Shown here one piece after another: positions 6,081-8,830 of a stretch of DNA of 8,830 nucleotides. Both the position numbers and the translations under genes were made by a program. This DNA comes from Clostridia bacterium (GTDB lineage Bacteria; Bacillota; Clostridia; Oscillospirales; Oscillospiraceae): the NCBI GenBank assembly GCA_021153265.1, contig JAGKTU010000093.1, positions 1 through 8,830 on the forward strand. Direction: 5' to 3'. The notes beneath the pieces are model-generated. The model was not told the origin of the DNA. It worked only from the letters and a program-made list of their open reading frames with translations, and made no database searches. Within the stretch, counting starts at the first letter, position 1. The number at the start of each line of letters is the position of its first letter.

Positions 6081-6100
6081 TATCCACAGGTTTGTCCACA
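6063..6100 (+). promoter_or_regulatory. Second DnaA-box cluster (three tandem boxes)
   Basis: Three same-strand boxes: TTTTCCACA (6071-6079), TTATCCACA (6080-6088, perfect consensus) and TTGTCCACA (6092-6100). The first two abut and the third starts three bases further on. An AT-rich stretch (about 6016-6066) lies to the left. The cluster is in the gap between convergent genes and is about 5.3 kb from oriC. Bases 6063-6080 are an exact inverted copy of 613-630 in oriC. Possible roles are a second origin module, a DnaA-titrating site, or a remnant of an origin duplication. The rest of the gap 5932-6211 holds only the two terminators. Confidence 0.8.
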
Positions 6101-6149
6101 ACGAAATCGGGAAAAAGTGGCTCGGAATGCGTCTTTTTTTGTCGGACGC

Positions 6150-6188
6150 AAAAAATCTCCACAGCTTTGCACAAAGCTGTGGAGATTT
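6150..6188 (-). terminator. Terminator of the kinase-htrA-thioesterase group
   Basis: A perfect 16-bp stem, AAATCTCCACAGCTTT (6153-6168) with AAAGCTGTGGAGATTT (6173-6188), and a 4-base loop. On the minus strand it starts 23 bases after the thioesterase stop and runs into six U (6155-6150). Each arm contains CTCCACA, which resembles a DnaA box with two changes (6155-6163 plus, 6178-6186 minus). Confidence 0.9.
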
Positions 6189-6211
6189 CTCTGGTTTACA
6201 GAACACTGCTA

Positions 6212-6943
6212 TCAATACAGCAGTCTCGCGCTGAAGATCCGCTCATCCTTTTCGCCCTGTTTGCGGAAAGCATCCACCTGCAGACAGTCGCTTTCGGGGA
6301 AATCCCACCGCAGATCCAGCTCCTGCCCCTCCCGGGCTTCGCTGAGATAGCACACGGTCAGTTCCGTGGGGGAGTGCTGAGCGTGGAACTGGCTGGGCAG
6401 CAGATCGTCGATCCAGTCGAGGTAACGGGTATTGTTCATATGGCCGTTGCGGTCCAAATCGGTAAAGCACACGGGGCGCAGCCGATGCTGATTCAGCGTC
6501 TTGGGTGCCAGTGAACCGGGGGCAGCCAGTTCGTTGCCCCGGAGCGTACCCTCCACGGAAATACCGCTTTTGCCCGGCAGGATCATGGCGCGGCTGTTCA
6601 GGTCCATCAGCACCCACAGGCTGATGCAGCGGAAAACTTCCTCGCCCTGCTCATCGTAGGCCACCACGCTCCGCGGATATGCCACACGGGTAGTGGGCAT
6701 GGGCCAAGTCTCCACCCGGATGGACTCGCCACGGAGGGGCAACCGGGTGATCTGGACACGCTGGCGGATGATGGCCCAGAACATGCCTTTCTTCGCCAGC
6801 GCCTCGTAGCTCATGGCGATGGCATTGAAGTGCTGTCCGGCAACCTCCTGCGCGTAGTATAGGAGAGTGGACAGCTTTAGCTTACCGTAGCGGTCCACGG
6901 CGGCATCGGTGATGGTGAAATTTTGTGTGTAGATATTCTGCAT
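6212..6943 (-). CDS. Acyl-ACP thioesterase (FatA/FatB family)
   Basis: The enzyme hydrolyses fatty acyl-acyl carrier protein to free fatty acid and ACP, ending or diverting fatty-acid elongation in the cytosol. The 243-residue product matches the usual ~240-250 of bacterial members and should form two tandem hotdog folds: residues about 3-130 and 150-243. The first has the long helix LLYYAQEVAGQH (27-38) and WAIIRQRVQI. The second has the active-site segment DLDRNGHMNNTRYLDW (162-177), with Asn166 and His168 as the likely catalytic pair. Glu202 in the YLSEAREG segment may be the third acidic residue; the plant Cys position appears to be Ala203 by my eye alignment. GAGG eight bases before the ATG supports the start. 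It lies 50 bases after htrA with no terminator between, so it is probably the last gene of that transcript, and a strong terminator follows. Confidence 0.92.
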   Translation of the reverse strand: MQNIYTQNFTITDAAVDRYGKLKLSTLLYYAQEVAGQHFNAIAMSYEALAKKGMFWAIIRQRVQITRLPLRGESIRVETWPMPTTRVAYPRSVVAYDEQGEEVFRCISLWVLMDLNSRAMILPGKSGISVEGTLRGNELAAPGSLAPKTLNQHRLRPVCFTDLDRNGHMNNTRYLDWIDDLLPSQFHAQHSPTELTVCYLSEAREGQELDLRWDFPESDCLQVDAFRKQGEKDERIFSARLLY

Positions 6944-6993
6944 GGATGCAACCTCATTTTACTATGAATAATCTCGGCAGTAACGTTGCCGGC

Positions 6994-8241
6994 TTAATCC
7001 CGGTCCTCGCCCAGAGTGATAGAGGAAGAATACTTCTCGCCGCCCCGGTAGATGACGATCTGCACATTGTCTCCGGCCTCATGGGCATACAGGGCGCTGT
7101 TCAGCTCCTCTATGGAGGTGGTCTGCACCCCGTCCAGAGAAATGATGATGTCGCCTGCATTGATGCCCAGTCTGGCGGCAGGGCCGCCGGGGATCACTTC
7201 GGTGACGTACATACCCTCGGGCAGGCCGTAATAATAGCGGTAGAACATAGACAGGCTCTCACAGGTCAAACCTAAGGTGGGTCTGCCGGAGACATAACCG
7301 TTTTCGATGATCTGGGACACGATCTCCTTAACCGTGGCGCTGGGAATGGCAAAACCCAAACCCTCCACACCGGCCTTGTCCACGAAAGCGCTGATCTTCA
7401 TGGTATTGATGCCGATGACCATACCGTGCCGGTTGATCAGCGGGCCGCCGGAATTTCCGGAATTCAATGCCGCATTGGTCTGGATCAGAGTCATGGTGCG
7501 GCCCTCAAGGGTCATATCCCGGTTGATGGCGGAGATGATACCGTCGGTCATGGTTCCCCGGAATTCGATGCCCAGCGGGTCACCGATGGCCACCACAGCC
7601 TCTCCCACCTGTAAGGTGGAGGAATCGCCGAACTGAGCGGGGATCAGATCCCTTGCATCGATGCGCAGCACCGCAAGATCAGACACCTCGTCCGCACCCA
7701 CAAGAACGGCCTCAAAGCTGCGGTTGTCGGTAAGCAGCACCGTGATCTGGATGGCATTTTCCACCACATGGGCGTTGGTGACGATGTAGCCGTCCCGGGA
7801 GAGAACCACGCCGGTGCCGGTGGAGCTGCCCCGGGGCAGGGTGCAGCTGATGGATACCACCGAGGGGATATTCTTTTCATATACGCCGCTCCAGTCCGTT
7901 CCGTCGACCTGGGCGAGTACAGCGTCTGCCGAAGGTGTGTGCAGATCGATGGAAACATCACCGGGTTCTGTCTGGCGGTCAACGGGAACCGTAGGGCTTT
8001 CTGTAGCCACCACCGCATCGCTCATGGAGAATGACAGCAGTTCCTGAGGCTTTTGATCATCCAACTGTCGGGACAGTCGAATATTGAGAATACTCAGCAC
8101 GCAGGTAATGCCGCTGAGGAAAATCACAAGGATCAGCAGAATGGCCATGATGCCGCCCTTACTTTTTGGGGGAACGGTGCGTCCGGTTCCGTAAATGCTC
8201 TGATCCCAGGGATCATGGGGATTGTGTTTGGGGTTGTCCAT
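6994..8241 (-). CDS. htrA: Membrane-anchored HtrA/DegP-like serine protease
   Basis: HtrA proteases degrade or process misfolded proteins at the outer face of the membrane. The 415 residues comprise a Pro/Gly-rich cytoplasmic N-terminus (1-30), one transmembrane segment (about 31-53), and a linker (54-115). The trypsin-like domain (about 118-312) has catalytic His158 (TNAHVV), Asp188 (SDLAVL) and Ser264 (GNSGGP). A single PDZ domain follows (about 322-412), with PGGPAARLGINAGDIIISLDG. One PDZ domain and an N-terminal anchor are the usual Firmicute layout. The start is supported by GAGG eight bases upstream. It begins 41 bases after the end of the histidine kinase frame on the same strand. A TATAAT on the minus strand (8268-8263) just before the gene could be a -10 of its own, but no good -35 accompanies it. 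Confidence 0.96.
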   Translation of the reverse strand: MDNPKHNPHDPWDQSIYGTGRTVPPKSKGGIMAILLILVIFLSGITCVLSILNIRLSRQLDDQKPQELLSFSMSDAVVATESPTVPVDRQTEPGDVSIDLHTPSADAVLAQVDGTDWSGVYEKNIPSVVSISCTLPRGSSTGTGVVLSRDGYIVTNAHVVENAIQITVLLTDNRSFEAVLVGADEVSDLAVLRIDARDLIPAQFGDSSTLQVGEAVVAIGDPLGIEFRGTMTDGIISAINRDMTLEGRTMTLIQTNAALNSGNSGGPLINRHGMVIGINTMKISAFVDKAGVEGLGFAIPSATVKEIVSQIIENGYVSGRPTLGLTCESLSMFYRYYYGLPEGMYVTEVIPGGPAARLGINAGDIIISLDGVQTTSIEELNSALYAHEAGDNVQIVIYRGGEKYSSSITLGEDRD

Positions 8242-8262
8242 AATGAAAACCTCGCAGGATAG

Positions 8263-8268
8263 ATTATA
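8263..8268 (-). promoter_or_regulatory. Possible -10 element upstream of htrA
   Basis: TATAAT on the minus strand lies about 20 bases before the htrA ATG, close to the GAGG ribosome site. There is no recognisable -35 at 16-18 bases and no TG extension. If real, the leader would be only about 15 bases. It may be chance in an AT-rich spacer. Confidence 0.25.
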
Positions 8269-8282
8269 AGAAAAATTGCAGT

Positions 8283-8830
8283 TTACGGTACTGGCGCGGC
8301 AGCGCCCAAAGGCTTCCCCCGGGGGGAAGCTGTCAAAAATCTTTGATTTTTGACTGATGAGGAATGCGGGCAGAAATGGATATTCTCGCCGTGGCTGTCC
8401 ACCAGAGTTTTGACGATGTACAGTCCCAGACCCCAGCCGTCCCGGTTTTGGCTTCGGGACTTATCCATCTTGTGGAACCGGTCGAAAACCAGCGGAAGCT
8501 CTTCCGGGGGGATGGTATCGCCGTCATTGGTCACGGAAACATAGGCCTTTCCGCCGCCTTCCCGGATCTTCAGACCCAGAGTACCCTCTTCGGGGCAAAA
8601 TTTCACCGCATTGTCGATGAGGTTGTAGATCACCTGGGTCACATAGTCCTCATTGGCCCGGGTCAACACCGGATGCTCCGGAAAGGTCACATCCACTTCC
8701 AGCTGTTTTTCGATGATCTTCTGCTCAAAGGTGATCAGCACCTGGCCCACGCATTCGCACAGGTCGAACCGGGACTTCTTTTCATCGGGGATGCCCTGCT
8801 GATCCTGGAGCCGGGAGATATCCAGCATAC
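8283..8830 (-). CDS. Sensor histidine kinase, C-terminal part, with aberrant tail
   Basis: This is the C-terminal 181 codons of a two-component sensor kinase; the gene enters from the right edge. Visible are the end of the dimerisation helix (MLDISRLQ, just after the H-box region) and the HATPase domain: N box (NLIDNAVKF, 69-77), a G1-like NDGDTIPPE (101-109, the usual DxGxG being degenerate), F box (LVFDRFHKMD, 113-122), and G2 (GWGLGLYIVK, 131-140). After DSHGENI (144-150) the expected last ~20 residues, normally a strand ending in F-x-F/V-x-L, are absent. The frame instead runs into the palindromic repeat at 8293-8362 and stops at 8283. The last ~25 residues (from about 155, SSSVKNQ to APVP) are therefore repeat-encoded. 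It may still fold, or may be a truncated gene. The partner regulator would lie outside the window, probably upstream. It is 41 bases upstream of htrA on the same strand. Confidence 0.88.
   Translation of the reverse strand, partial: MLDISRLQDQQGIPDEKKSRFDLCECVGQVLITFEQKIIEKQLEVDVTFPEHPVLTRANEDYVTQVIYNLIDNAVKFCPEEGTLGLKIREGGGKAYVSVTNDGDTIPPEELPLVFDRFHKMDKSRSQNRDGWGLGLYIVKTLVDSHGENIHFCPHSSSVKNQRFLTASPRGKPLGAAAPVP
8293..8362. repeat. Palindromic dispersed-type repeat of three hairpins
   Basis: Three consecutive hairpins: GGCGC/GCGCC (8293-8297/8302-8306), GCTTCCCCC/GGGGGAAGC (8312-8320/8322-8330), and GTCAAAAATC/GATTTTTGAC (8332-8341/8345-8354). The segment ends in TGATGAGG. I recognise the order GGCTTCCCC, GGGGAAGC, TGTCA hairpin, CTGATGAGG as a common dispersed repeat of Faecalibacterium-like genomes, but this is memory, not a search. 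It is only present once in this window. It overlaps the 3' end of the histidine kinase frame. Confidence 0.7.

Noticed and set aside
6129..6150. A 6-bp hairpin TGCGTC/GACGCA around a T run as an additional terminator.
   Set aside because: The stem is short, the loop is 11 bases, and the much stronger terminator next to it explains the site.

Overview
The window looks like chromosomal DNA around the replication origin of a moderately GC-rich anaerobic Firmicute, most likely a gut clostridium of the Oscillospiraceae/Ruminococcaceae type. The evidence is the dnaA-oriC-dnaN arrangement, AGGAGG-type ribosome sites, a YitT-family membrane protein, a CBS-domain IMP dehydrogenase of an unusual sub-type, an acyl-ACP thioesterase, and two kinds of palindromic dispersed repeat resembling ones I associate with that group. 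The taxonomic call is inference.

Layout, left to right. Positions 1-527 hold the 5' half of dnaN (minus strand). The 539-bp spacer from 528 to 1066 holds the origin: an AT-rich unwinding region with DnaA-trio-like triplets next to dnaN (541-600), a cluster of degenerate DnaA boxes (614-780), then a foldback repeat element of about 270 bp (794-1062) ending 4 bp from the dnaA stop codon. dnaA (minus) fills 1067-2377. The 279-bp divergent spacer 2378-2656 carries the dnaA promoter and a strong promoter for a YitT/DUF2179 membrane protein (2657-3577, plus). The IMP dehydrogenase gene guaB (3639-5144) follows and ends in a hairpin. A small gene with its own promoter and terminator (5254-5931) encodes a Cys-rich N-terminus fused to a YbjQ-like domain.

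The gap 5932-6211 between convergent genes holds two terminators and a compact tandem of three DnaA boxes, including the only perfect TTATCCACA I found. An 18-bp stretch of this cluster is an exact inverted copy of the box next to the origin unwinding region. On the minus strand to the right edge lie, in transcription order, a sensor histidine kinase (5' end outside the window), a membrane-anchored HtrA/DegP-like protease and an acyl-ACP thioesterase, closed by a 16-bp-stem terminator. The kinase's last ~25 codons are supplied by a palindromic repeat instead of the usual end of its ATPase domain.

Functionally the left part is replication initiation (DnaA, origin, sliding clamp), the middle includes guanine nucleotide synthesis, and the right part looks like an envelope-stress and lipid group. 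I see no CRISPR array, tRNA, rRNA, prophage or toxin-antitoxin genes. Most of the window is housekeeping. The unusual parts are the second DnaA-box cluster with its shared 18-mer, the repeat beside the origin, the repeat-derived kinase tail, and the Cys-rich YbjQ-like protein.
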